Program-made: the position numbers and the translations under genes
Source of the DNA: Ruegeria sp. PrR005
GTDB taxonomy: Bacteria; Pseudomonadota; Alphaproteobacteria; Rhodobacterales; Rhodobacteraceae
Reading direction: 5' to 3'
Length of the DNA: 64,000 bases
Assembly: GCF_010500245.1 (NCBI RefSeq)
Contig: NZ_JAAGOX010000011.1
Coordinates: 620,001-684,000, forward strand
The notes under the pieces: generated by a model
Seen by the model: only the letters and a program-made list of their open reading frames with translations
Told to the model about the DNA's origin: nothing
Database searches by the model: none
Shown: piece after piece, positions 36,777-45,325 of the stretch
Numbering within the stretch: the stretch's first letter is position 1
Layout: every line of letters starts with the position of its first letter

Positions 36777-36868
36777 GACCAGAAAGAAGCCCAAACGCGA
36801 CCCTGCTTCTTTCTGGTCGAAAATACCACCGGGGGAGACGCGCAAAGCGCGACGGGGGCAGCGCCCCC
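36777..36868. repeat. Large hairpin and roseobacter-type intergenic element, copy 3
   Basis: GACCAGAAAGAAGC (36777-36790) and GCTTCTTTCTGGTC (36805-36818) form a perfect 14-bp stem, continuing into CGAAAATACCACCGGGGG and then GGGGGCAGCGCCCCC (36854-36868). The last hairpin touches the stop codon of the minus-strand DUF2834 gene, so it may terminate that transcript before lysA. Confidence 0.65.
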
Positions 36869-37182
36869 TATCGCGACCGCAGGAACAGGTAAAGCGGCAA
36901 GCCGCAGCTCACCCCAATACCGAACGTGGCCGGCACAGCCAGCAGACCGGCCCAGTTGCGGCTCCGCCAGGTCTCGGCCAGAACCCAGACCGTCAGCGCC
37001 ACGGCCGAGATCGTCAGGTCCCAGACCAGCCCGGAACTGGCGGCATTGGCGTGCCAGGCATCAACCATCGCCCCCAGGTCGACGCCGTTTTCGGCGAACC
37101 ATTGCAGGAAATACCACATGGGATGGATCGCCCCCCAGATCGCGAGGGCGAGAAAGATCAGGCGCAACGGGGTCAAGGTCAT
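36868..37182 (-). CDS. DUF2834 membrane protein
   Basis: 104 residues with three or four predicted helices (4-22, 48-68, 76-98). The start LRLIFLALAIWGAIHPMWYFL and the ...WDLTISAVALTVWVLAE motif match the DUF2834 family. Between the small lipoprotein and lysA. Function unknown. Confidence 0.75.
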   Translation of the reverse strand: MTLTPLRLIFLALAIWGAIHPMWYFLQWFAENGVDLGAMVDAWHANAASSGLVWDLTISAVALTVWVLAETWRSRNWAGLLAVPATFGIGVSCGLPLYLFLRSR

Positions 37183-37239
37183 CTCCTCGTGTTGCGCCTC
37201 GATCTAGGGCACGGACCGGTATGGTCCAGCCCGCCGGTG

Positions 37240-37371
37240 TCAGGCGGACGCAACCATCGTCCGGTCAGCCCCGCTCAGCCCCGCGACCGGCGTTTCCGGC
37301 TCGCCATCGGCGCCACACCCCGACAGCAGCGCGCCCAGCGCAACGATCAGGCCCAGGCGGATCGCACTCAT
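37240..37371 (-). CDS. Small lipoprotein of the argH-lysA locus (LptM-like)
   Basis: 43-residue ORF starting ATGAGTGCGATCCGC on the minus strand; its ATG overlaps the argH stop (ATGA). [19 protein letters not shown] gives a type II signal with the lipobox L-S-G-C (Cys19), leaving a 25-residue mature lipopeptide with an acidic, Pro-containing tail. Short lipoproteins between argH and lysA are frequent in alphaproteobacteria, and some are assigned to LptM, an assembly factor of the LPS translocon LptDE. Length and lipobox fit, but the mature sequence is too short to be sure. Confidence 0.7.
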   Translation of the reverse strand: MSAIRLGLIVALGALLSGCGADGEPETPVAGLSGADRTMVASA

Positions 37372-38759
37372 GCCAGCATCTCCTTCCAGCGGGCGATCTG
37401 CGCGCGCACCTGCGCGGGCGCCGTGCCGCCATAGCTCTGGCGCGAGTTTACCGAGTTTTCCACGCCAAGCACACCATAGACATCCGCCGTGATGCCCGCA
37501 TGCGCCGATTGCATCTCGTCGAGGCTCAGGTCCGGCAGATCGCAGCCCTTCTTCTCGGCCAGCGCCACCAGGCTGCCGGTCACATGATGCGCATCGCGGA
37601 ACGGCAGGCCCAGCACCCGCACCAGCCAGTCTGCCAGGTCCGTCGCGGTCGAGAAGCCCGACCCGGCAGCGGCGGCCAGAGACGGGCGGTTCGCGGTCAT
37701 GTCGCGCACCATCCCCTCCATCGCCGCCAGCGCCAGCATCCAGTTGTCGGCAGCGTCAAAGACCTGTTCCTTGTCCTCCTGCATGTCCTTGGAATAGGCC
37801 AGCGGCAGCCCCTTCATCACCATCATCAGCGCGGTATTGGCGCCAAAGATGCGGCCCACCTTGGCCCGGATCAGCTCGGCCGCGTCGGGGTTCTTCTTCT
37901 GCGGCATGATCGACGACCCGGTCGAGAACCGGTCAGACAGGATCACGAACCGGAACTGGGCACTGGACCAGATCACCAGCTCCTCGGCAAAGCGCGACAG
38001 GTGCATGGCGCAGATCGAGGCGACCGACAGGAACTCCAGCGCAAAATCGCGGTCACTGACCGCGTCCAGCGAATTGGCCGTGGGCCGGTCGAACCCCAGC
38101 GCCGCCGCCGTCATGTGCCGGTCGATCGGGAACGACGTTCCCGCCAGCGCCGCCGAGCCCAGGGGCGATTCGTTCATCCGCGCGCGGGCGTCGCGCACCC
38201 GGCTCAGATCGCGGCCGAACATCTCGACATAGGCCATCATGTGATGGCCCCAGGTCACCGGCTGTGCCGTCTGGAGATGAGTGAACCCCGGCATCACCCA
38301 ATCGGCCCCCGCCTCGGCCTGACCGAGCAGCGCCCGGATCAGCGCCAAGAGCCCCTGTTCGGCGGCGTCGAACTGGTCGCGCACCCACAGCTTGAAATCG
38401 GTCGCCACCTGGTCGTTGCGCGACCGCGCCGTGTGCAGCCGCCCCGCCGGCTCGCCGATGATGTCCTTCAGCCGCGCCTCGACATTCATGTGAATGTCCT
38501 CCAGCGCGGTGGAAAAGGTAAACGAACCGCCCTCGATCTCTGACAAAACGGTGAGCAGCCCTTCCCGAATGGCCTCGGCATCACTATCCGTAATAACGCC
38601 CGTGGCCGCCAACATGGCCGCATGGGCCCGCGAACCCGCGATGTCCTGGGCCGCCATCCGCTTGTCGAACCCGATCGAGGCATTAATTGCTTCCATGATC
38701 GCGTCCGGTCCGGCGGCAAAGCGGCCGCCCCACATCTGGTTCGAGGTCTTGTCGGTCAT
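37368..38759 (-). CDS. argH: Argininosuccinate lyase
   Basis: Last step of arginine synthesis: argininosuccinate to arginine and fumarate. 463 residues; fumarase/aspartase fold with the signature [12 protein letters not shown], substrate residues [16 protein letters not shown] and [19 protein letters not shown] at [14 protein letters not shown] after GAAGGG. Divergent from the TlpA-like gene with only 24 bp between starts, so the two promoters overlap or face into each other. Confidence 0.96.
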   Translation of the reverse strand: MTDKTSNQMWGGRFAAGPDAIMEAINASIGFDKRMAAQDIAGSRAHAAMLAATGVITDSDAEAIREGLLTVLSEIEGGSFTFSTALEDIHMNVEARLKDIIGEPAGRLHTARSRNDQVATDFKLWVRDQFDAAEQGLLALIRALLGQAEAGADWVMPGFTHLQTAQPVTWGHHMMAYVEMFGRDLSRVRDARARMNESPLGSAALAGTSFPIDRHMTAAALGFDRPTANSLDAVSDRDFALEFLSVASICAMHLSRFAEELVIWSSAQFRFVILSDRFSTGSSIMPQKKNPDAAELIRAKVGRIFGANTALMMVMKGLPLAYSKDMQEDKEQVFDAADNWMLALAAMEGMVRDMTANRPSLAAAAGSGFSTATDLADWLVRVLGLPFRDAHHVTGSLVALAEKKGCDLPDLSLDEMQSAHAGITADVYGVLGVENSVNSRQSYGGTAPAQVRAQIARWKEMLA

Positions 38760-38783
38760 CGTGCTAAACCCTTCGGAGGGGAT

Positions 38784-39356
38784 ATGAAGAAACTGTTGCT
38801 CGCCCTCGTCTATACCGCCGCCGCGCTGGGCGCAAACCCATCCACGGGCCTCGCCGCCGACCGTGCCGAGATCGAGGCGCTGCGCGACGGCGACCTGAAG
38901 AAACTGATCGTGCTGCCCGAACGTCGCGTCGTGTCTCAGGTGCCGTTCCAGCTTGCCGACGGCGCGGGCGAGGCCACTTTGGGCGACTACAAGGGCAAGG
39001 TGGTTCTCCTGAATTTCTGGGCCACCTGGTGCGCCCCATGCCGCAAGGAAATGCCGCAGCTTTCGGCGCTCCAGTCCGAACTGGGCGGCGACAGGTTCGA
39101 GGTGCTGACCATCGCCACCGGCCGCAACTCGCCCGCCGGGATCGAGAAGTTCTTTGGCGAGATCGGGGTCGACAACCTGCCCCGCCACCAGGACCCCAAA
39201 CAGGCGCTGGCCCGTGAAATGGCGGTGATCGGCCTGCCGATCACGGTGCTGATCGACGCCGACGGCATGGAAGTCGCCCGCCTGATCGGGGACGCCGACT
39301 GGAACTCGGACAGCGCCCGCGCCATCATTTCAGCGGTGATCGGCACCGGCAGCTAG
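38784..39356 (+). CDS. TlpA-like periplasmic thioredoxin
   Basis: 190 residues with an N-terminal signal peptide ([24 protein letters not shown]) and a thioredoxin/AhpC-TSA domain with the disulfide motif WCAPC (Cys83, Cys86) followed by a cis-Pro (GLPITVLID). TlpA/ResA-type reductases serve cytochrome c or copper-site maturation. Divergent from argH. GGAGGG precedes the ATG. No cytochrome genes nearby, so the partner is unknown. Confidence 0.87.
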   Translation: MKKLLLALVYTAAALGANPSTGLAADRAEIEALRDGDLKKLIVLPERRVVSQVPFQLADGAGEATLGDYKGKVVLLNFWATWCAPCRKEMPQLSALQSELGGDRFEVLTIATGRNSPAGIEKFFGEIGVDNLPRHQDPKQALAREMAVIGLPITVLIDADGMEVARLIGDADWNSDSARAIISAVIGTGS

Positions 39357-39363
39357 GTCGCGA

Positions 39364-39380
39364 CCTCCGGAGTGTTTCAT
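39364..39380. repeat. Roseobacter-type intergenic element, short copy 4
   Basis: CCTCCGGAGTGTTTCATGC 8 bp after the TlpA-like stop resembles the elements at 29318, 32808, 36806 and 54980 but is shorter. Confidence 0.4.
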
Positions 39381-39418
39381 GCTACCCTGCTTGGGCCTGC
39401 ACGCCGGAGGAAAACAGT

Positions 39419-40489
39419 ATGTGGCCCGACCAGAGATTGTGTGACCTTCTGGGGATCGAACACCCGATCATCCAGGCCCCGATGACCGGCACCTGCACGC
39501 CTGCGCTGGCCGCTGCGGTTTGCAATGCAGGCGGGCTCGGCTCGCTGGGCTGCGCCGAAAAACCGCTGGACCGGATCCGGCGCGAAGTGGCCGAGCTGCG
39601 CGCCCTGACGGGCCGCCCCTTCAACCTGAATTTCTTCACCGTCGATGCGCCCCGCACCGATCCACAGACCCTCGCCCGCACTCGGGACCGCCTGAAGCCC
39701 TGGTATGACCGCTACAACCTCGGCACCCCGCCCGTGCAGTTGCCCGACCTCAAGCCCGGGTTCGACGCCGAAAAACTCGACCTGATGCTGGAGCTGCGCC
39801 CGCGCATGGTCAGCTTCCATTTCGGTATACCCGAGGCCGCCGTGCTGACCGCGCTCAAGGGCGCCGGGATCATCCTCGTCGGCACCGCCACCACCGCTGC
39901 CGAGGCCCGCGCGCTGGACCGTGCGGGCTTTGACGCGATCATCGCCCAAGGCTGGGAGGCGGGCGGTCACCGTGGCTCGCACCGCGTGACCCGATCTTAC
40001 GAGGGCGTCGGCACGATGGCGCTGGTGCCGCAGGTGGCCGATGCGGTCTCGGTACCGGTGATCGCGGCGGGCGGCATCGCCGACGGGCGCGGCATCGCCG
40101 CCGCGCTGGCGCTGGGGGCATCCGGCGTGCAGATGGGCACCGCCTTTCTCCGCTGCCCCGAGGCAGCCACCGCAACCGCCTGGCGCGACCGGCTGCGCAC
40201 CGCGACCGAGGCAGACACGATGGCCACCGATGCCTTCTCGGGGCGCTGCGCCCGCGCGCTCCGCTCGCGCCACGCCGAGGAGATGGCGCAGCACCACGAC
40301 CCCCTGCCCGGCTTCATCCAGATGTATGCGCTCTCGGGCCCGCTGCTCGACGCCGCCCCGGACGAGGAGGTCTCGTTCCACCTCTGTGGTCAGGCCCTGA
40401 CGCTCGGCCGCGACATCACCGCCGCCGACCTGATCGCGCGGCTGATCGCGGAGACACGGAACAGTCTGGCCCGCCTCGCCCCGCGCTGA
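39419..40489 (+). CDS. Nitronate monooxygenase / NPD-like FMN protein
   Basis: 356 residues, TIM-barrel of the 2-nitropropane dioxygenase family. N-terminal LLGIEHPIIQAPMTG (FMN entry), catalytic His in QGWEAGGHRGSH, IAAGGIADGRGIAAALALGASGVQMGTAFL (phosphate site). Enoyl-ACP reductase FabK is a related alternative, but the GWEAGGH pattern and no fatty-acid genes favour NMO-type. Cytosolic; SD GGAGGAAAAC. Confidence 0.82.
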   Translation: MWPDQRLCDLLGIEHPIIQAPMTGTCTPALAAAVCNAGGLGSLGCAEKPLDRIRREVAELRALTGRPFNLNFFTVDAPRTDPQTLARTRDRLKPWYDRYNLGTPPVQLPDLKPGFDAEKLDLMLELRPRMVSFHFGIPEAAVLTALKGAGIILVGTATTAAEARALDRAGFDAIIAQGWEAGGHRGSHRVTRSYEGVGTMALVPQVADAVSVPVIAAGGIADGRGIAAALALGASGVQMGTAFLRCPEAATATAWRDRLRTATEADTMATDAFSGRCARALRSRHAEEMAQHHDPLPGFIQMYALSGPLLDAAPDEEVSFHLCGQALTLGRDITAADLIARLIAETRNSLARLAPR

Positions 40490-40552
40490 CGTCACGCCAC
40501 CCTTTGACAAGCGCCGCGCTCCGGTTCCACTCTGTGTGTCACGGAGGAACTC

Positions 40553-40939
40553 ATGCCACTTGAAATCCTGCTGATCCTGGTGATCGGCGGCATATCGGCC
40601 ATCGCCGTCATCCTGCACCTGACCGGTCGCTCGGACCGGGCGGTCCTGTTGCCCGAGGATGCGCGCGCCGCCTGGCACCGGCATTTCCCCGACGACATGA
40701 TCCTCGGCGTCACCGTCGCCCAGGACGGTCACGCCGCCCTGGTCGAGACCGAACAGGGCCCCGGCCTTCTGTGGTCCTTCGGGGCCGATACCGTGGGCCG
40801 GCACCTGCGCGATTTCGACCTTTTCGACCACCCCCACGGCCTGCGCGTCCTGTTCCACGATTTCACCGCGCCGCAGGTGACGCTGCACCTTTCCCCCGAC
40901 GAACGCCGCGACTGGCAGGCCAGGATGACCCCCAGATGA
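40553..40939 (+). CDS. Small single-pass membrane protein next to sterol desaturase
   Basis: 128 residues. One N-terminal membrane helix (LEILLILVIGGISAIAVIL), then a soluble domain PEDARAAWHRHFPDDMILGVTVAQDGHAALV with many His residues. ATG follows GGAGGAAC. Its stop overlaps the start of the next gene (ATGA), so it is coupled to the sterol-desaturase-family gene. The pairing may mean a shared membrane process. No known family recognised. Confidence 0.7.
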   Translation: MPLEILLILVIGGISAIAVILHLTGRSDRAVLLPEDARAAWHRHFPDDMILGVTVAQDGHAALVETEQGPGLLWSFGADTVGRHLRDFDLFDHPHGLRVLFHDFTAPQVTLHLSPDERRDWQARMTPR

Positions 40940-41868
40940 CCGACACGCTCAGCTTTCCCGACCCCACGCAACTGGCGGTTCCCTTCTTCATCGCTGCCAT
41001 CCTGATCGAGTTCCTGTGGATCGCGATGAAGAAACGCGGCGGCCGGTACGAGACCCGCGATGCCGTCACCTCGCTCCTTATGGGCGCCGGATCGGTGGCC
41101 GAGGGCATCATCCTCGGCTTCATTGCCTGGGGCTTCTTCATGTTCCTCTGGCGGCTGACGCCGCTCGACCTCGGCACCTCGGTCTGGGCGCTGATCGCCT
41201 GTTTCGTGCTGGATGACCTGCGGTATTACTGGGTCCACCGCTTTGGTCACCGCATCCGCTGGGTCTGGGCCAGCCATGTCAACCACCATTCCAGCCAGCA
41301 CTACAACCTGACCACCGCGCTGCGGCAGACCTGGACCGGCACCTTCACCTTCATGATGGTGGTCAAGGCGCCGCTGGTGCTGTTGGGCTTTCACCCCGCG
41401 CTGGTCCTCTTTGCAGGCGGGCTCAACCTCATCTACCAGTTCTGGATCCATACCGAGGCGATCGGCAAACTACCCCGCTGGTTCGAGGCGGTGATGAACA
41501 CGCCCAGCCACCACCGCGTGCACCACGGCCGCAACCCCCGCTATCTGGACTGCAACTATGCGGGCGTGTTCATCATCTGGGACAAGATGTTCGGCACTTT
41601 CGTACCCGAGCAAGAGGATGAAAAGGTCGATTACGGCCTCGTCCACAACCTCGGCACGTTCAACCCGCTGCGGGTGGCCTTTCACGAATGGCTGGGGATC
41701 TTGCGCGACATCACGCAACCCGGCCTGACCCTGCGCCAGCGGCTCGCCTATGCCTTTGCCCCGCCGGGTTACAGCCATGACGGCAGCCGCGACACCTCGG
41801 AACAGATCAAGGCCAAGCACCTCGCCCGCCACCCGCAGGACCGTGGCACGCCGGGATTTCGCACCTGA
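40936..41868 (+). CDS. Sterol desaturase / fatty acid hydroxylase family protein
   Basis: 310-residue inner-membrane di-iron hydroxylase-like protein with three or more helices and histidine clusters: HRFGHR, HVNHHSSQHYN, and a late THTEAIG...NTPSHHRVHHGRNPRYLDCNYAG set. These supply the eight or so His ligands of the family. Substrate (sterol-like, alkyl, or carotenoid) cannot be told. Coupled to the preceding 128-residue gene. Start at MTDTLSFP. Confidence 0.85.
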   Translation: MTDTLSFPDPTQLAVPFFIAAILIEFLWIAMKKRGGRYETRDAVTSLLMGAGSVAEGIILGFIAWGFFMFLWRLTPLDLGTSVWALIACFVLDDLRYYWVHRFGHRIRWVWASHVNHHSSQHYNLTTALRQTWTGTFTFMMVVKAPLVLLGFHPALVLFAGGLNLIYQFWIHTEAIGKLPRWFEAVMNTPSHHRVHHGRNPRYLDCNYAGVFIIWDKMFGTFVPEQEDEKVDYGLVHNLGTFNPLRVAFHEWLGILRDITQPGLTLRQRLAYAFAPPGYSHDGSRDTSEQIKAKHLARHPQDRGTPGFRT

Positions 41869-42095
41869 TCCGGGCAGAAACCTCGGATTTTAGCCATTTC
41901 GGCCGACCCGCACGGCACCGGCACGATCACCCCGCAGGCGCCCAACACGCTGAACCCGGGGCGTTTTTTCCATCCACCCCCGGACGCGAGAGGGATATCG
42001 CGCATTTTAGGAAAACGCGTGCCTTAACCCCCGATTCACGGTTTTGGCAAACTCTGGGCAGGCTCGCCGCCGACCCATGGGATGGAACCACCGTC

Positions 42096-42944
42096 ATGCA
42101 GAACCGCCGCACCCGACTGGCCGACTTGCCGCCCTGCACCGACAGCCCGCTCAGCGCCGCGATCTCCAGCCGCGACCGCTCGGCGGTCAAAATGGCGACC
42201 GACGCGGTGCGCCACGGCGATTGCATGCTGGCCTATCAGCCCGTGATTCAGGCCCGCCCGCCGCACACCGTCGCCTTTTGGGAAGGCTTCATTCGCGTGC
42301 TTGACGAGACCGGCCGCCAGATCCCCGCGCGCGATTTCATGCCCCAGGTCGAAAACACCGAGATCGGCCGCGAACTGGACCGCATCGCGCTCGACACCGG
42401 ACTCCGCCTCCTGCGAGAGAAACAGGACATCCGCCTGTCGATCAACATGTCGGCCCGCTCCATCGGCTTTCAGTCCTGGATGCAGACCTTGGAGCAGCAC
42501 CTGTCCCGCGACCCGTCGCTCGGCGAACGGCTGATCCTCGAGATCAACCAGACCTCGGCCATGGCGACACCGGAACTGGTGATCGACCTGATGGACCGGC
42601 TGCAACCGCGCGGCATCGCCTTTGCGCTGGACGATTTCGGCGACGGCCCCATCGACTTCAATGCCTTCCGCGACTTCTTCTTCGACGCGGTCAAGATCGA
42701 CGGCCGTTTCGTGCGCGGGGTCAGCGGCGACGCCGGCAACCAGGCCATCGTGCGCGCCCTCATCGCGCTGGCCCGCGAGTTCGAGATGCTGATCATCGCG
42801 GAATCGGTCGAGACAGAGGCCGACGCCGCCTTTCTCGTCGAAAACGGCGTGAACTGCCTCCAGGGCTATCTCTACGCAGCCCCCACGGTTACCCCGAAAT
42901 GGGGCAAAAAGCGTGCAAATCCAACGCCCAAGGCCACCGCCTGA
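42096..42944 (+). CDS. EAL domain protein (c-di-GMP phosphodiesterase-type)
   Basis: 282 residues, essentially one EAL domain with no obvious sensor. The canonical EAL is E63-G-F here (WEGFIRV), but the other metal and substrate positions look kept: Asn117 in INMS, Glu149 in LILEIN, Asp179-Asp180 in LDDFG, Lys200 in VKIDGRF, Glu236 in AESVETE and Gln256 in QGYLY. Hydrolysis is therefore possible, but a c-di-GMP-binding effector is an alternative. Single transcription unit. No upstream ribosome site is strong. Confidence 0.82.
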   Translation: MQNRRTRLADLPPCTDSPLSAAISSRDRSAVKMATDAVRHGDCMLAYQPVIQARPPHTVAFWEGFIRVLDETGRQIPARDFMPQVENTEIGRELDRIALDTGLRLLREKQDIRLSINMSARSIGFQSWMQTLEQHLSRDPSLGERLILEINQTSAMATPELVIDLMDRLQPRGIAFALDDFGDGPIDFNAFRDFFFDAVKIDGRFVRGVSGDAGNQAIVRALIALAREFEMLIIAESVETEADAAFLVENGVNCLQGYLYAAPTVTPKWGKKRANPTPKATA

Positions 42945-42989
42945 CAAACCCCCTCCGATCTCGCGCAGATGTGAGACAAGCTGTCCGTT

Positions 42990-43003
42990 GCTGCACATGC
43001 AGC
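42990..43003. promoter_or_regulatory. Possible PhaR-type site upstream of phaA
   Basis: GCTGCACATGCAGC is a 14-bp palindrome of the CTGC-N4-GCAG kind; TGC-rich palindromes of this sort are described as PhaR (PHA regulator) targets in Paracoccus and Rhodobacter. It lies 115 bp before the phaA start. Function is inference. Confidence 0.5.
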
Positions 43004-43117
43004 GTTACGTTATGTCAAGGGCGCTTCATCGGGGAATAAGCTGCGCTCCAGAGTCGACATATGACTCGTTTGCCGTCAGATTTCCCACCAGACCATGACG
43101 GCAAAGGATCGGATCAC

Positions 43118-44293
43118 ATGACCAACATCGTAATTGCATCGGCCGCCCGTACCGGCGTCGGCAGCTTTGGCGGATCTTTCGCAAACACCCCCGCCCATGA
43201 CCTCGGCGCCGCAGTGCTCGAAGCGGTCGTGGCACGGGCCGGCATCGACAAGGCCGAGGTGAGCGAAACCATCCTCGGTCAGGTCCTGACCGCGGCCCAG
43301 GGCCAGAACCCCGCCCGCCAGGCCCATGTCAACGCGGGCCTGCCCAAGGAAAGCTCGGCCTGGGGCATCAACCAGGTCTGCGGCTCGGGCCTGCGCGCCG
43401 TGGCGCTGGGTGCCCAGCACATCCTGCTCGGCGACGCCGACATCGTCATCGCCGGTGGTCAGGAAAACATGACCCTCTCGCCCCATGCCGCGCATCTGCG
43501 CGCCGGTCACAAGATGGGCGACATGAAATACATCGACACCATGATCCGCGACGGGCTGTGGGACGCGTTCAACGGCTATCACATGGGCCAGACCGCCGAG
43601 AATGTCGCCGAACAGTGGCAGATCAGCCGCGAGATGCAGGATGAATTCGCCGTCGCCTCGCAGAACAAGGCCGAAGCCGCGCAAAAGGCCGGCAAGTTCG
43701 CCGACGAGATCGTGCCCTTCGTGATCAAGACCCGCAAGGGCGACATCGTGATGGACAGTGACGAATACATCCGTCACGGCGCCACCATCGAGGCGATGCA
43801 GAAACTGCGCCCCGCCTTCACCAAGGACGGCAGCGTCACCGCCGCCAATGCCAGCGGCCTGAACGACGGCGCCGCGGCCACCCTGCTGATGACCGCCGAG
43901 AACGCCGAAAAGCGCGGGATCGAGCCTCTGGCCCGCATCGCCTCTTACGCCACCGCCGGGCTCGACCCGTCGATCATGGGCGTCGGCCCGATCCACGCCA
44001 GCCGCAAGGCGCTGGCCAAGGCCGGATGGAAGGTCGAGGATCTGGACCTGGTCGAGGCCAACGAAGCCTTTGCCGCCCAGGCCTGCGCGGTGAACAAGGA
44101 CATGGGCTGGGATCCGGCCATCGTCAACGTGAACGGCGGCGCCATCGCCATCGGTCACCCGATCGGCGCCTCGGGCTGCCGCGTCCTGAACACCCTGCTC
44201 TTCGAGATGAAGCGCCGCAACGCCAAGAAGGGTCTCGCGACCCTCTGCATCGGTGGCGGCATGGGCGTCGCCCTCTGTGTGGAGCGTGACTGA
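43118..44293 (+). CDS. phaA: Acetyl-CoA C-acetyltransferase
   Basis: Condenses two acetyl-CoA to acetoacetyl-CoA, the first step towards polyhydroxybutyrate and also of the ethylmalonyl-CoA pathway. 391 residues: catalytic Cys in [26 protein letters not shown] with catalytic His, and [11 protein letters not shown] with the second Cys. Upstream AAAGGA. Followed by a terminator and then phaB, which has its own upstream region. Confidence 0.96.
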   Translation: MTNIVIASAARTGVGSFGGSFANTPAHDLGAAVLEAVVARAGIDKAEVSETILGQVLTAAQGQNPARQAHVNAGLPKESSAWGINQVCGSGLRAVALGAQHILLGDADIVIAGGQENMTLSPHAAHLRAGHKMGDMKYIDTMIRDGLWDAFNGYHMGQTAENVAEQWQISREMQDEFAVASQNKAEAAQKAGKFADEIVPFVIKTRKGDIVMDSDEYIRHGATIEAMQKLRPAFTKDGSVTAANASGLNDGAAATLLMTAENAEKRGIEPLARIASYATAGLDPSIMGVGPIHASRKALAKAGWKVEDLDLVEANEAFAAQACAVNKDMGWDPAIVNVNGGAIAIGHPIGASGCRVLNTLLFEMKRRNAKKGLATLCIGGGMGVALCVERD

Positions 44294-44316
44294 TCGCCCG
44301 AACCGGCCATAGGAAC

Positions 44317-44342
44317 AGGGCGCCGTCAGGCGCCCTTTTTCG
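44317..44342 (+). terminator. Intrinsic terminator after phaA
   Basis: 7-bp stem GGGCGCC / GGCGCCC with a GTCA loop followed by TTTTTCGT, 24 bp after the phaA stop. Confidence 0.88.
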
Positions 44343-44481
44343 TGGCATTCCAAGAACATGCTGCACCTGCGACAATATTGTTACTCTGCAATGCGGAAAT
44401 TCTCCGCGAAACAATGTTGCGCATTTCAACCCCGCAGCGTAACACCATTATCAAGCCAATTCAGATCTGGAGGATTCTTCA

Positions 44482-45204
44482 ATGGCACGTACAGCACTCG
44501 TCACCGGCGGTTCGCGCGGCATCGGCGCCGCGATTTCCAAGGCGCTCAAGGCCGAAGGCTACAATGTCGCCGCCACCTATGCCGGCAATGACGAAGCCGC
44601 AGCCGCCTTCACCGCCGAAACCGGCATCAAGACCTACAAGTGGAACGTCGCCAGCTACGAGGAAAGCGCCGCAGGCATCGCCAAGGTCGAGGCCGATCTG
44701 GGCCCGATCGACGTCGTGGTCGCCAACGCAGGCATCACCAAGGACGCGCCCTTCCACAAGATGACCCCGGAACAGTGGCAGCAGGTGATCGACACCAACC
44801 TCACGGGCGTGTTCAACACCGTTCACCCGGTCTGGCCCGGCATGCGCGAGCGCAAGTTCGGCCGCGTCATCGTGATCTCGTCGGTCAACGGTCAGAAAGG
44901 CCAGTTCGCCCAGGTCAACTATGCCGCGACCAAGGCAGGCGACATCGGCATCGTCCGCTCCCTGGCCCAGGAAGGCGCCCGCGCCGGCATCACCGCCAAC
45001 GCGGTCTGCCCCGGCTATATCGCAACCGAAATGGTCATGGCGGTGCCGGAAAAGGTCCGCGAGTCGATCATCGCCCAGATCCCCGCAGGCCGCCTGGGCG
45101 AGCCCGAGGAAATCGCCCGCTGCGTGGTCTTCCTGGCCTCCGACGACGCCCAGTTCATCAACGGCTCGACCATCTCGGCCAACGGCGCCCAGTTCTTCGG
45201 CTAA
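44482..45204 (+). CDS. phaB: Acetoacetyl-CoA reductase
   Basis: NADPH-dependent SDR that reduces acetoacetyl-CoA to (R)-3-hydroxybutyryl-CoA, the PHB precursor and ethylmalonyl-CoA pathway intermediate. 240 residues: cofactor motif ALVTGGSRGIGAAISKAL, NAGI at the strand-4 position, SSVNGQKGQFAQVNYAATKAG with catalytic Ser and the Y-x3-K, and the C-terminal ...NGAQFFG end typical of PhaB. SD GGAGGATTC before ATG. The upstream 188-bp gap has TGC-rich stretches and a 10-bp palindrome ACAATATTGT. Confidence 0.96.
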   Translation: MARTALVTGGSRGIGAAISKALKAEGYNVAATYAGNDEAAAAFTAETGIKTYKWNVASYEESAAGIAKVEADLGPIDVVVANAGITKDAPFHKMTPEQWQQVIDTNLTGVFNTVHPVWPGMRERKFGRVIVISSVNGQKGQFAQVNYAATKAGDIGIVRSLAQEGARAGITANAVCPGYIATEMVMAVPEKVRESIIAQIPAGRLGEPEEIARCVVFLASDDAQFINGSTISANGAQFFG

Positions 45205-45226
45205 ACGCCGGTCCAGCCGCAAGGAC

Positions 45227-45252
45227 AGGCCGCCCTCTGGGGCGGCCTTTTT
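45227..45252 (+). terminator. Intrinsic terminator after phaB
   Basis: 9-bp stem AGGCCGCCC / GGGGCGGCCT with a short loop, followed by TTTTTCG, 22 bp after the stop. Confidence 0.9.
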
Positions 45253-45325
45253 CGTTCAACCCGGGCGTATCGCTCGAAAAAATTAGGCGCAGGGACCATG
45301 ACGGCCTTATCCTGAGGCATACCGC

